Of a stretch of 64,000 nt of DNA, positions 9,784-19,355 are shown piece after piece (within the stretch, counting starts at the first letter, position 1; each line of letters starts with the position of its first letter). The notes under the pieces are model-generated. The model did no database searches and was not told the origin of the DNA. It saw nothing but the letters and a program-made list of their open reading frames with translations. The stretch comes from PUPG01 sp031323845 (GTDB taxonomy: Bacteria; Bacteroidota; Bacteroidia; Bacteroidales; UBA7960): assembly GCA_031323845.1 (NCBI GenBank), contig JAVIYP010000004.1, positions 16,709-80,708 of the forward strand, in the 5' to 3' direction. The position numbers and the translations under genes were made by a program.

Positions 9784-9857
9784 CTGAGCAACAAACAAAT
9801 AATCTCAGCCTTAAGCGGCAGTAAAACGCATCCGGGAGCAGCGGTGGTGGTGTGTCA

Positions 9858-11345
9858 CTATTCCAGGAAAATATCCACGGTTTCGATCACGTCCAGGATG
9901 TTAATGACTCCATCGCCATTCACATCGGCATTATCAAAGCAGAACGGATGGGGGTCCATTCCAACGAAGTAATTCACCGTAGTGATTACGTCAAGCACAT
10001 TCACCATGCCATCGCAGTTTGAATCACCGGGCAGTGTGCCATCGGGGTCACCGGCTTCTGAGAAGTCGGCAAGCATGCGGGGCACCAATCTGGTTATATC
10101 ATAGCGCTGATGGAGCACCCCTGTAATGTCCTGCGGTGTGTCCGGCACAGGAAGCCCGAAATAGTCAAGCAGGTCGGGATAATTCGGGGTCCGTATTTCT
10201 CCGGTCGCAGTTCCGTCGAAGATAAAATACGTGGTGTTGTGCGTCCATGTTTCCGGATTGTCTTCTTCAAAATGGACGGACAGCACTTCGACAAGCATGC
10301 CCTGAAGATCAGCATTCAGCTCATCCAGGGTCACTGTCATGGGTTCAACCACATTATTTTGCGAGAATGCTTCGCCTGGATCCTCAAAGGGCAATAGCTG
10401 CATCATGTCCTGAAACACTGTAAGGTTGCCGGTTAAGCCTGTAATGCCGTCATACAAATCATATTCAGTGGTAATGGTAAACGCCTCATCATCTACCAGA
10501 ATGGCACCAGAGGCATCTTGAATATAGAATTGGTTGCGGTAAGGTCTTTGCAGATGTGTGATTACCACCTCTCCTGTTATCCTGTAAATATCGGGGCCGT
10601 CAGCCACTGCCTTGAACGCAGCAATATCCGGAACCTCCACAAGTTCGGGATCCGGTTCAGGCTCCGGTGTATAATCCATATCGTCCAGTGAGCGCGGGAA
10701 AATCTGCATATCACTTTGAAACTGACCCACTATGGCAATCATATTCAGCGGCTCCAGTGGTATGGGCTGACCGAAATAATCCAACCCGGCATTTACATGC
10801 GGAGTACGCAATATGCCCGGACCACTGGCATCTTCAATCACATAGCTGGTACTAGGCTGAAAATTCGTATGCTGAGGTGAGACAAAGGAAACGCCCTCCA
10901 GCTGTATCAGCATGGCCTGATGCTCAGGGGTAAGGTCTGCCAGCTCTAATTCCAGCGGCTCTACCAGGTTCAAGGCTGAGGTGGGTTCTCCGGGATCTTC
11001 GACAGGCACCAGTTGCAGCATCTGCATATAAAAGGTCAACGTGCCTGTCAATCCGGTAATACCGTCATAGGTTTCATAAACCGTAGTGATTATTCCGCCG
11101 AAATCATCAACCAGTATAGCTCCGGTATCATCCTGGAAATATTTTTGGTTCCTCTGTCCGTGTTGATGAGTCAGGATAATCTCCCCGGTGATCTGGTACA
11201 CCGTGCCGTCTGTCAGGCCCTCTGCCCGGAGTGTTGCCAGGTCGGGAACTTCAACGATCTCTTTTCCTGCAGCCAGGGTACAGCCTGAGTGGATAATGAA
11301 AATCGTCAACAATAGTGTTAAAAAAGCTTGTAGTAAGTTTTTCAT
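9858..11345 (-). CDS. Secreted protein with two OB-like repeats and a C-terminal dockerin
   Basis: 495 residues with a signal peptide (FLTLLLTIFIIHSGCTLAAG). It contains two tandem units of about 200 residues, roughly 30-225 and 233-425, each starting VEVPDLA/VEVPDIA and containing VYQITGE/IYRITGE, GAILVDD and YDGITGLTG. These resemble secreted OB-fold domains. The C-terminal 60 residues are a type I dockerin-like pair of calcium loops: GDSNCDGMVNVLDVI and NADVNGDGVINILDVI. The subtilase at 59867-63388 ends in a very similar dockerin. No cohesin is encoded in the window and the protein lacks a T9SS sorting domain. The ligand is unknown. Confidence 0.85.
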   Translation of the reverse strand: MKNLLQAFLTLLLTIFIIHSGCTLAAGKEIVEVPDLATLRAEGLTDGTVYQITGEIILTHQHGQRNQKYFQDDTGAILVDDFGGIITTVYETYDGITGLTGTLTFYMQMLQLVPVEDPGEPTSALNLVEPLELELADLTPEHQAMLIQLEGVSFVSPQHTNFQPSTSYVIEDASGPGILRTPHVNAGLDYFGQPIPLEPLNMIAIVGQFQSDMQIFPRSLDDMDYTPEPEPDPELVEVPDIAAFKAVADGPDIYRITGEVVITHLQRPYRNQFYIQDASGAILVDDEAFTITTEYDLYDGITGLTGNLTVFQDMMQLLPFEDPGEAFSQNNVVEPMTVTLDELNADLQGMLVEVLSVHFEEDNPETWTHNTTYFIFDGTATGEIRTPNYPDLLDYFGLPVPDTPQDITGVLHQRYDITRLVPRMLADFSEAGDPDGTLPGDSNCDGMVNVLDVITTVNYFVGMDPHPFCFDNADVNGDGVINILDVIETVDIFLE

Positions 11346-11509
11346 AATTCATGAGGTTTTATGTGTTTACAAAGCATGAGTCGGGGATTATTTTGGGTTG
11401 GAAGGCATCTGTGTAACATGCGTTAAATTTATTCCTTAAAGATAACTTTGTTTTTTTCTTTAAAGATAATACGAAAAAAAACAACCTGCAAGGAGTAGTT
11501 GTCTTCGGT

Positions 11510-14500
11510 TTACAAGTCCATGACACAGCGCACGCTCATTCCGCTGGCGCGGGGAAAACTGAATATTCCGGCCACGTTACCCGCAAAAGCGAGGCTTCTG
11601 GCATTTGACCCGGTGGTTGATGAAGTCCAGACATAGCCCCAGCTTTGGGCGTTCAGGATATCACCACTATTATTACGATAGCCGGTTGCGGACCACTTTA
11701 ATGCGGATGCGTAGGCGCCGGCCAGGTTGTTGGCCTGCCAGCTCATGCGTTCGGCATCAAGCTCATCCTGTGTCGGCAAGCGCCAGCCCGGTGGGCAGGG
11801 GTTGTTGATGCCTCCTTCTCCCTGCCATAGATTATCGTTCCGTGGCGAACGCCAGTCGTGCGGTGACGCTGCAGTGGTGAGAAAATCACCATGTCCCGGC
11901 ACGTCGGTACCAACCGGACCCGGCGTTGTGGCGCTTTGCCGGTCCTGGTGACCGTCATCAAGGCGCCCCCACTGGAACAGGTCGCCGTACAACCTTTCAT
12001 CTGCATAGCCGGTGGCATGCTGAAAGGGAAGGAAGGGCATGGGTTCCGCACCCAGGTTGCGATCCATCCAGCAAAGGCCGCCTTTTTCAAGAGTACCGTA
12101 GGTAACCTCCTCACCGCGATATAAAAACGTCAGATCTTTTCCGCACTCAAATTCCTCATAGGGCTTGAAGTTTGCCGTAAGCCGGATGCTGTAGGCCGGC
12201 ATTTCCACTGAGGTTTCTGCGTCGTAGGGGTTACCGGCATATTCCGTATCACCGGTCCAGTAAAGAAAAATCCAGTCCTGCTCCGGAGCGGCACTGATCT
12301 GGGCAATTTCCCCGGCTGCAAAGTTACCCGCTCCGTAAACAGTTCCGGCATGCCCGGGATTGGCATCGAGCTCCAGCTTGTGATAATCCGGTTCATCCGT
12401 GACTTCCCTGATACATCGGACGCTGTATGCTGTGGTCTTTGCAAAGTTGAACAGCTGGGCATCACCTCGCGAAACACTGAGTCTCAATGCAGCCGCGTGC
12501 GTTGCCGAGCTTTCGGTTGAAGACCACCATTGTCCGATGCTTCCCTGCTCAGAAAAGCTTGTTCCGGTAAAGTTTCCTGCGGGGAGAGCGGAAAAACCAA
12601 AGGCATCAAAGCCATGGTGTGTGTCATTTGCATCCCAGCGCGGATGAGTGCCGGTGTCGCATGCACCGCCCAAAGGCGAATCAAGCTGCCTGCAGGATTT
12701 GAGCGCATTGCCTGCACCGCTGGGAACATTGCTGTTTGGATAACCCTGACTAACAACATAAGCACTCAGGGCTTCCCAGTCTTCTTTTGCAGGCAGGTGC
12801 CACCCCGGGGGGCAGACACCCTGAACGCTGCCGGTCTGGCGGCTGTCAGCCGGTTCACCGGTCGTCGCAGCATCCCAGGTGTACAGCCTGCCGTAAGCCC
12901 TGCAGTTGTCCTCATCATTGTCGTAACACCAGCTGTCATCAACCACAAGATGCAGGTTTTCGCTCATCCAGCATTGATCACCGACCATAACCGTAGCATA
13001 GGTGTTTCCATCCCTTGGATCATAAACCGTTAAACCACAGCTGGTGGTAAAACTAAACGTCTGTCCGTACACGGTATCCACGCTGTTGTAGGCATAGGCC
13101 CGCACATGGTATAGAACGTGTTGCTGCAATCGCGTAATCTGGCTCTCAAAGCTTCCTGTCCCTGTACCTTCATCGGTATACCCCAGCTTATGGTTCAGGT
13201 CAGGCTCCCCGCTGTCGTGCCAAACCAGGCCCCGTGCAAGGATGGGGTCGCCTCCGTCCAGGGCAATATCACCACCGCTTTGTGCAGTGGTCAGCGTTAC
13301 GTTGTGCACGGGCCGGGTAACGACAGACATCCCGCCGGAAACAAATTCAAGGCTTTCACCAAAGCTTTCACCCGCATCATTGCCGGCAAAAGCCCTGACA
13401 TGGTAAACATTGCCCTCCACCAGTCCGTCAATCGTCGTAACGAAACTTCCGGAACCGCTGCCGTCAATAATCATCTGGTCACCAAAATCAGGATCCGGTG
13501 AAGGTCCATAGACCAGCCCTCTTATAGTAACCTCCAAACCGCCATCATAAACAATCTCATAATACACTTCAGCTTCAGTCGCCGAAACGGGTATAACCCG
13601 GTGCGTAACCACTTCCGGAACTCCATAGGCCGTGGTAAAGCTTTTTTCTTCACCGTAAGCCGTTCCTGCCACATTGGTGGCATAGGCGCGCACATAGTAG
13701 GTTGTATGGGGAGTAAGGCCCTGTATATGACTGGAATAGCTTTCCGGACCGTCACCGTCATCAGTAAAACCTTCATGCTGGCTCTCTTCCAGTGAAGGGT
13801 TTGTGTGCAGGCTCCATACCACACCCTTTGCCGTGACCGGGCCTCCGCCGTCGTCAAGGATGGTACCCCCCGACCAGGCTCCATCAGACGTAATGTTCGA
13901 AATGTCTTTGGTATGAATGATGATGACGCCGTCCCTGGTTTCAAAACTATAGACACCGCCATAATGAGTCCCTGCTGCATTCATGGCGTAAGCCCTCACA
14001 TAATAAATGGTTTCCGGCATCAGTCCGCTGATCTGACTGACAAATTCTCCCATGCCTTCGCCATCTGCCGTATAGGCATGATCATAACCGTCGTCTATCA
14101 GTGGCGGGTCGCTGGTACTCCAGACGACACCCCTTTGTGTAACAGGAGAACTGCCGTCGTTTAAAATCTGCCCGCCCGAAACTGCACCTACGGCAGTAAC
14201 GTCGCCGGGTTCCAGGGTATTTATGGTGACGACACCATCGCCGGTGGTAAAGCTTCGTACACCACCATAGCCTGTACCTGCCTCCGTAACGGCATATGCC
14301 CTTAGATAATAGGTGGTGGCAGGATCAAGGCCTCTGACCTCGCTTACAAATTCACCGGTGCCGGAACCGTCAAGGGTAAACCCGAGATGCTGTCCATCTT
14401 CCAGTGAAGGATCTTCATCGGTGTCCCAGACCACGCCCCGTGAAGTAACGGGCAGCCCGCCGTCGTCTGTAACATGTCCGCCTGACAATACGGAATGGGC

Positions 14501-14878
14501 CATGATGTCGTGTACAGGGGCGGTGGTCACTATGCTTTTCTCATACACACCAAGCATCAGGGTGGCTGAAGAAAACGGATCACAGTTCCCGGCAATAACC
14601 CTGGCACGCAAATACAAGGTTGCAGGATGTTCCGGAACAAACACCAGCGTATCGCCCGCCGCTCCGGGTACCGGATTCCAGACATAGAGATCAACAGACT
14701 GTTCCCACCAGACGAATTCTCCGGTGTAACTGCCGAGATACAGCACCAGGGTGTCCTTAACGGCTATTATTTTGTGATGAAGGTCTTTGGGCGGAGGCAT
14801 GGAACCCCTTGCCGGGGACACGGCAGCAACACACATCAGGAACAGAACAAGCACAAGAGAATATTTTAAACGCTTCAT
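11510..14878 (-). CDS. Large secreted protein: five fibronectin-III-like repeats, two FISUMP domains
   Basis: 1122 residues with a signal peptide (1-25). Residues about 111-615 contain five repeats of about 100 residues with the recurrent phrases SGG-x-I-x-DDGG, GVVW, GFVSQI-x-GL and YYVRAYA-x-N-x-AGT-x-YG, typical of fibronectin-III-like domains in Bacteroidota. A FISUMP domain follows (about 620-805: GNTYATVMVGDQCWMSENL, CPPGWHLP, YSVRCIRE). Next comes a divergent InlB B-repeat-like domain (about 812-885: GHAGTVYGAGNFAAGE, FLYWTGDT), then a second FISUMP domain (about 889-1122: CPPGWRLPT, MSVRCVMDL). It is the last gene of a five-gene minus-strand operon, 11 bases after the stand-alone sorting-domain gene. 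A surface adhesin or structural role is plausible but unproven. Confidence 0.9.
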   Translation of the reverse strand: MKRLKYSLVLVLFLMCVAAVSPARGSMPPPKDLHHKIIAVKDTLVLYLGSYTGEFVWWEQSVDLYVWNPVPGAAGDTLVFVPEHPATLYLRARVIAGNCDPFSSATLMLGVYEKSIVTTAPVHDIMAHSVLSGGHVTDDGGLPVTSRGVVWDTDEDPSLEDGQHLGFTLDGSGTGEFVSEVRGLDPATTYYLRAYAVTEAGTGYGGVRSFTTGDGVVTINTLEPGDVTAVGAVSGGQILNDGSSPVTQRGVVWSTSDPPLIDDGYDHAYTADGEGMGEFVSQISGLMPETIYYVRAYAMNAAGTHYGGVYSFETRDGVIIIHTKDISNITSDGAWSGGTILDDGGGPVTAKGVVWSLHTNPSLEESQHEGFTDDGDGPESYSSHIQGLTPHTTYYVRAYATNVAGTAYGEEKSFTTAYGVPEVVTHRVIPVSATEAEVYYEIVYDGGLEVTIRGLVYGPSPDPDFGDQMIIDGSGSGSFVTTIDGLVEGNVYHVRAFAGNDAGESFGESLEFVSGGMSVVTRPVHNVTLTTAQSGGDIALDGGDPILARGLVWHDSGEPDLNHKLGYTDEGTGTGSFESQITRLQQHVLYHVRAYAYNSVDTVYGQTFSFTTSCGLTVYDPRDGNTYATVMVGDQCWMSENLHLVVDDSWCYDNDEDNCRAYGRLYTWDAATTGEPADSRQTGSVQGVCPPGWHLPAKEDWEALSAYVVSQGYPNSNVPSGAGNALKSCRQLDSPLGGACDTGTHPRWDANDTHHGFDAFGFSALPAGNFTGTSFSEQGSIGQWWSSTESSATHAAALRLSVSRGDAQLFNFAKTTAYSVRCIREVTDEPDYHKLELDANPGHAGTVYGAGNFAAGEIAQISAAPEQDWIFLYWTGDTEYAGNPYDAETSVEMPAYSIRLTANFKPYEEFECGKDLTFLYRGEEVTYGTLEKGGLCWMDRNLGAEPMPFLPFQHATGYADERLYGDLFQWGRLDDGHQDRQSATTPGPVGTDVPGHGDFLTTAASPHDWRSPRNDNLWQGEGGINNPCPPGWRLPTQDELDAERMSWQANNLAGAYASALKWSATGYRNNSGDILNAQSWGYVWTSSTTGSNARSLAFAGNVAGIFSFPRASGMSVRCVMDL

Positions 14879-14889
14879 GGCCGGGGAGT

Positions 14890-15339
14890 TTACAGTATGG
14901 TCAGAATGTGTACCGCCAGTCTGTTTGCTGACGATGCATGGACAACATATACACCTGCTGGCAGCGATTCCAGTCTGAGAGTCATGGAGTGGGTATCGCC
15001 GCCCGCCCGGGAATGGCTCTTATATACCTGGTGACCGCTCATGTTGTAAACGGTAATGCTGATGAGGTTACCGTAAGCCAGGCCGGTCATTTTTAGTGTA
15101 AACACCCCATAACCGGGATTGGGGAAGAGGTGCAGCCATTCACTTGCTTCGTGTACTTCGTCCATGCTTAAGGCCTCATAGCAGTATTCCACATTCTGAG
15201 GTTGCAGGACTTCCAGCTCAACATAATGGTTGACTGGAGTATTTTTGGTTTCGGCCGGATACCCTGTTGTGGTGCTGGTGATCAACAGAACACAGGGCAG
15301 TAAAAACAACAGAAGAATTTTGCGCTTATGTTTTGACAT
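14890..15339 (-). CDS. Short secreted protein, mostly a T9SS type A sorting domain
   Basis: 149 residues: a signal peptide (about 1-28), a linker of about 40 residues, and a C-terminal type A sorting domain from about 68 (LHLFPNPGYGVFTLKM, ITVYNMSGHQVYKS, LRLESLPAGVYVVHASS). In known T9SS substrates this domain sits behind a large cargo and directs export through the type IX machinery with surface attachment. Here there is almost no cargo. It lies between a FISUMP lipoprotein gene (34-base gap) and the giant FISUMP gene (11-base gap), so it may be a deliberate small subunit or a leftover of a truncated cargo gene. No frameshift is visible in it. Confidence 0.85.
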   Translation of the reverse strand: MSKHKRKILLLFLLPCVLLITSTTTGYPAETKNTPVNHYVELEVLQPQNVEYCYEALSMDEVHEASEWLHLFPNPGYGVFTLKMTGLAYGNLISITVYNMSGHQVYKSHSRAGGDTHSMTLRLESLPAGVYVVHASSANRLAVHILTIL

Positions 15340-15373
15340 AACAGATAATATTGTAGTGATGGTTATTGTCGGC

Positions 15374-16738
15374 TTATTCTTTCACACATCTTACGGACAA
15401 TCCCATATTCCTGCCGGTGGCCGACCGGGTGCTGACTCCGCTGTTGTAGTGGAGGCTGTGCTGCCAGGCCGACATTTCACCGAGGCCGGAGGAGGTCCAC
15501 CAGTTACCGAGTTTCCCGACATTGACATACTCGCCGTTATCATGTCGTTGACCGCCCGGCAGTGCAGAGAAGCCGAAATCGTCAGTGCCGTAATGGGTGT
15601 CGTGGGCATCCCACCGGGGATGCATAAAAGTGTTGCATCCCAGTCCTTGCGGCGATCCTACCTGGCGGCAGGATTTTAGTTTGTTCGCCGGATGCATATA
15701 ACCCAGTTGTTCAAGATGTTGCATTAACTCACTCCAATCGTCTGATGAGGGCACGCGCCATCCTGGGGGGCACAAACCCTTGCTGTCGTTAACAGCATGC
15801 CAGTTGTAAAGCAGTCCGAAAGCGTTGACGACCTGCTGGGGGTTGTTAAAGCCCGGCAATTCCTCGTAGGAATACACTGCATAGGCTCCTGAGGCTGTAT
15901 GCTCCCACTGCATGTGGGTCAGTCCGGTGCTTATTGCCTGGCCATTGCTGTAACGGGTCACCCTGAGGTTTTCAGCCATCCATTCCTGGTTGCCAATAGT
16001 TACGGTTTGGTAGATATTCCCTTCGACATCCTCTAAGGTGCCGTCTTCAAGCGTCACAAAACTGATCTCTTCGCCATAGGCAGTGCCGGCCATGTTGGTG
16101 GCATAGGCCCTCACATAATACTGTGTGGCAGGTTCCAGTTGCGTGAGCTCGGCGGTAAAGCTGCCAAGACCTGCGCCGTCAACCGTATGCTGATGATGTA
16201 ATGTAGGAGCAGGGCTTGTGTTCCAGCATACGCCTCTGGCTGTTACTTCCAGTCCTGCTGACGATATAACCCTGCCGCTGACAAGGGCTTCATCCGAAGA
16301 GCGGTGCACCAGTCTATCGGTAACCACGGTGATTTTGCCGTCCGTAGTGCGCAGCGACAAGGTTTGTCCATAGTGATAGCCGTCATCATCCCGGCAATAG
16401 GCCCTCACGTAATAGGTAGTGTTGGGTTGCAGGCCCTGAATGAGCACGCTGAACTGACCCACAACGGGATTTCCTGCACTGCGCCTGTAATCGGCCGGGC
16501 CCGGATCATCATGGCGGGCATAAAAAAACCCGTGATCAGTATCGGCACTGCTTCTTGCCTCAACAATTTTTCCAATCGCTTCGATGTCGAGAGAAACCTG
16601 CTTGACCGATATGGTCGAGACTTTGGTAACCGGCGTTATTTCGTACTTGCTGCAGGTGGTCAGCAAAAACAGGCAAAGCAGGCCGGTCATGATGCCGGAA
16701 AGATAGTTCATCTGCTTTTTTTGGATAAAACTGTTCAT
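15374..16738 (-). CDS. FISUMP lipoprotein with fibronectin-III-like repeats
   Basis: 454 residues. A lipoprotein signal peptide ends in the lipobox LLTTC (Cys 29); translation could begin at the first Met or at Met 10. Two fibronectin-III-like repeats follow (about 45-232, with TTYYVRAYCRDDDGYHYG and TQYYVRAYATNMAGTAYG). A C-terminal FISUMP domain occupies about 237-454: EDVEGNIYQTVTIGNQEWMAENLRV, CPPGWRVPSSDDW, FGFSALPGG, WWTSSG, LSVRCVKE. The protein should be anchored in a membrane leaflet facing the periplasm or surface. Its repeats match those of the 1122-residue protein two genes downstream, so the two likely share ancestry and perhaps a surface complex. Confidence 0.92.
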   Translation of the reverse strand: MNSFIQKKQMNYLSGIMTGLLCLFLLTTCSKYEITPVTKVSTISVKQVSLDIEAIGKIVEARSSADTDHGFFYARHDDPGPADYRRSAGNPVVGQFSVLIQGLQPNTTYYVRAYCRDDDGYHYGQTLSLRTTDGKITVVTDRLVHRSSDEALVSGRVISSAGLEVTARGVCWNTSPAPTLHHQHTVDGAGLGSFTAELTQLEPATQYYVRAYATNMAGTAYGEEISFVTLEDGTLEDVEGNIYQTVTIGNQEWMAENLRVTRYSNGQAISTGLTHMQWEHTASGAYAVYSYEELPGFNNPQQVVNAFGLLYNWHAVNDSKGLCPPGWRVPSSDDWSELMQHLEQLGYMHPANKLKSCRQVGSPQGLGCNTFMHPRWDAHDTHYGTDDFGFSALPGGQRHDNGEYVNVGKLGNWWTSSGLGEMSAWQHSLHYNSGVSTRSATGRNMGLSVRCVKE

Positions 16739-16756
16739 AGTTACAAAGAGTTAATC

Positions 16757-16918
16757 TCAGGTTTCTTTATGTTGTTGATGGATGCCTTGCTTTCTCATGC
16801 TTTCGCATCCGGAGCACTGGGCTCCACAGCCATTCTTCCCGGTGCAAAGGGCGACCCTGAAGCGTCCGGACTTATTCATCATTAATAGCAATATAATGAC
16901 CGTTCCCGGTGATGACAT
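16757..16918 (-). CDS. Small protein with a Cys4 motif (CX5CX3CX2C), candidate gene
   Basis: 53 residues from an ATG at 16918, seven bases after the stop of the caspase gene and ending 18 bases before the FISUMP lipoprotein start, which is exactly an operon slot. The N-terminus has a short hydrophobic stretch (TVIILLLMM), and cysteines at 25, 31, 35 and 38 are arranged CTGKNGCGAQCSGC, suitable for a metal or iron-sulfur site or disulfides. It superficially recalls the short Cys-rich membrane proteins found next to feoB, but no feo gene is present and I do not recognise the family. Real translation is an inference from position and the cysteine spacing. Confidence 0.5.
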   Translation of the reverse strand: MSSPGTVIILLLMMNKSGRFRVALCTGKNGCGAQCSGCESMRKQGIHQQHKET

Positions 16919-16925
16919 CTCGTTG

Positions 16926-19310
16926 TCAGAACTCCACAAGCACCCGGTCGTCGTTGCCATAGAAAACGGGTGTTTGCCTGCCATAGATCCTGCCTGATGT
17001 CTCGGTAACGTTTGAAATAACGTATTCTCTCAGTTCACCCAGGGTAATTTTTCCGTCGTTGTTCAGATCGGCTGCTCCCTGAAGTCCGGCGGCCAGGTAA
17101 TAGGTGAACAACCCTGTTTCACTGTCGTCGAAGCCCAGCGATATCTCCTCTGCTGTTGAGGAGGTGATAACCGTAAAGTTGGGGTCACCATACCAGGAGT
17201 TTCTTGGCCTGACCCGCACACCCCGCTGCCCTGTAAGGGTTTCGGTCTGTAGCTTGGCTGTGCTGCGTGCAGCTCCGCTGAAACAGGCATCAAGGATCAC
17301 GGTAACATGTTTGGCCCCCAGTTGACTCAGGTTTTCGTACAGTGTCTCCACATTGTAGCCCTGGCTTTCGAGCCGTGAAATACGCCCATCATGCGGAAAG
17401 AGAAAGACATTACGTCCCTCATTGTCCGGAACGCCATGGCCGGCATAAAACACGAAAATTTCTGTTTCTCCCCTGACAACCGCTCTTCTCAGCTCACCGA
17501 TATTCGCGTTGAACAAGTCGTCGAACTTAAAGCCGGATATTTGTTCGTTGGTAAACATCAGGACCTGTTCCACACCGAGAACTCTTTCGAAATAGTCTTT
17601 CATAACACGGGCGTCGTTGTCGGCATAGGGTGCCGGTGGAAGTTCGCGATAGTCGGCGATGCCAAGGACCACACCAATGGAGTTCGGTCTCCTGGTAGCT
17701 GAAGGAGCCACCGCCCTGATGTTTCTCACCGTTGGAACGATGACCCTGAACCGGTCAGAGGTGGCTTCCACCCGCCATGCTTCCGTGCGCAAGGCATCAA
17801 GGTCAGGTTGAATCTCCACGATATGCGTTTCCGGGGGGTCCTGATCCAGCATGATGGGCAGCCGCCGGTCACGAAGGCCTCCCCGGCCAATGTCCTCGGT
17901 AATATTGATAAAGATGGGCAGCTGGTCTTTAGTGGTAACCCGGCGGTTTGGGCTCAATGTAAAGTAAATGTCGTTTACCTGGCCGGGCCACATATCTCCG
18001 AGGCTGCCCGTGGTGTTTTCCAGATAGATATTATCGTCTGTAGTATAAATGCTGTACCGTGCATCGCTTGCCCTGCCCTGCCCGATGTTCTGAACGGTAA
18101 GTCGGGCCCTGACAATTTCTCCGGCCTGAAGCTTGCCGTCGGCAATTATGGCTTGTGTTCCCGGACCCGAGTCAATAATTTCATACCCCGAAATGGTGAA
18201 CTCCGGAATCTGGTAGGCATAGGTGTTTAGCACCAGGTAGGCCGGTTCCATATCATAACCCAGCTGCTCCCTGACATTAATGGTAAACCTGTGAGTGGCG
18301 GTCCTGAGGTCAAGATCGGTGGTGATATCTACAGTGAGCTCCTTGCTTTCGCCGGGTCCGAGGCGGTTGATTACCTGGTTGGCATTCTTCAGTTGCAGGC
18401 TCGGATCGCTGGTATCGGAGCTGATGTCCAGTTCGAGAAACATGGCATCTCCCCCACCGCGATTATGCAGGGTAACAATTATTTCTGCATTTTCCTGTGC
18501 CTCCAGGATTCCATTGCCATTGTCGTCAAAGAATTCCAGGTCGGCAAACAGGATGGGTGGCAGGCCACGTGTGTTGATGTGCTTAACGGGTGATGCACTG
18601 ATCAGTTCACGGTAGGATGGGTTGTCTGCAATTCGTTGCGGGGTTAGCCGGTTATGTTGCCGGTAGGTCGAATACAAACCCGCATATTCCATAAGCCAGA
18701 TGCCAAGGCCGAGGCCGCCCATGATCCGGGATGCGCGCCTGAACTGACGGGCATCGGCGTAATTCGGGTCATGAGCCGAAGGAAGATCCGAGGCCAGGTA
18801 TTTATTGTAGGCACTAACGGACAGAGACAGTGACCCAACAGCTCCTCCCATCAGGCCATAAGCCAAAACACCCCTCAGCAAATGCCGTCGTTCAGGATGG
18901 TACTGGTATCTGCCCAGGCCCGGCAAGGCAGCAGAGTAGGCAAAACTGTGCAGGGTACTGGGGTTGGGGACATGCCGGGCGTAGACCCTGGCATGGATCT
19001 TCTGATTGACGATAAGCCCGTCGTTCCTTACATCCCATGTAATGAGCTTATCTCCCGCTCCCCGGACAATGTCGATATCGCCTTCCAGACTGAGCGCATT
19101 CATAGGCCTGTAGGTTTCATCGAAAAACTCAACCCTGACCGAAAAAAAATCATTCAGGCCGGCATTGGCAATGGTGTAGGGGACCTGGATTACATTTTCC
19201 TTAAAAAGAACATCGACATTGGTGATGCGCACATCAGCATGCACAGGCACTACCGTTAGCATGAGCAATATGAGCGCAGAAAACTGAAAGAATGGGGCTT
19301 TCCTTTTCAT
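16926..19310 (-). CDS. Exported caspase-like (C14) peptidase with N-terminal Ig-like and CARDB-like domains
   Basis: 794 residues from the ATG at 19310. An upstream in-frame start at 19355 adds 15 residues that precede the signal peptide, so the inner Met is preferred. After the signal peptide (ending VHADV) come a beta-sandwich domain (about 25-110), two hydrophobic segments following ALPGLGRYQYHPERRH (a DUF5683-like pattern, about 125-225), CARDB-like repeats (about 255-500, DDNGNGILEAQENAEI), and a C-terminal caspase fold. The catalytic dyad is visible: His 625 in FYAGHG and Cys 676 in DACFSG. An EF-hand-like loop DLNNDGKITLGEL lies near the C-terminus. It is the first gene of a five-gene operon. 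Substrate unknown; caspase-type enzymes usually cut after Arg/Lys or Asp. Confidence 0.9.
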   Translation of the reverse strand: MKRKAPFFQFSALILLMLTVVPVHADVRITNVDVLFKENVIQVPYTIANAGLNDFFSVRVEFFDETYRPMNALSLEGDIDIVRGAGDKLITWDVRNDGLIVNQKIHARVYARHVPNPSTLHSFAYSAALPGLGRYQYHPERRHLLRGVLAYGLMGGAVGSLSLSVSAYNKYLASDLPSAHDPNYADARQFRRASRIMGGLGLGIWLMEYAGLYSTYRQHNRLTPQRIADNPSYRELISASPVKHINTRGLPPILFADLEFFDDNGNGILEAQENAEIIVTLHNRGGGDAMFLELDISSDTSDPSLQLKNANQVINRLGPGESKELTVDITTDLDLRTATHRFTINVREQLGYDMEPAYLVLNTYAYQIPEFTISGYEIIDSGPGTQAIIADGKLQAGEIVRARLTVQNIGQGRASDARYSIYTTDDNIYLENTTGSLGDMWPGQVNDIYFTLSPNRRVTTKDQLPIFINITEDIGRGGLRDRRLPIMLDQDPPETHIVEIQPDLDALRTEAWRVEATSDRFRVIVPTVRNIRAVAPSATRRPNSIGVVLGIADYRELPPAPYADNDARVMKDYFERVLGVEQVLMFTNEQISGFKFDDLFNANIGELRRAVVRGETEIFVFYAGHGVPDNEGRNVFLFPHDGRISRLESQGYNVETLYENLSQLGAKHVTVILDACFSGAARSTAKLQTETLTGQRGVRVRPRNSWYGDPNFTVITSSTAEEISLGFDDSETGLFTYYLAAGLQGAADLNNDGKITLGELREYVISNVTETSGRIYGRQTPVFYGNDDRVLVEF

Positions 19311-19355
19311 GGCGGTATGTTGTTTCCGGACACTACCCTGAGAAACAATCGGCAA

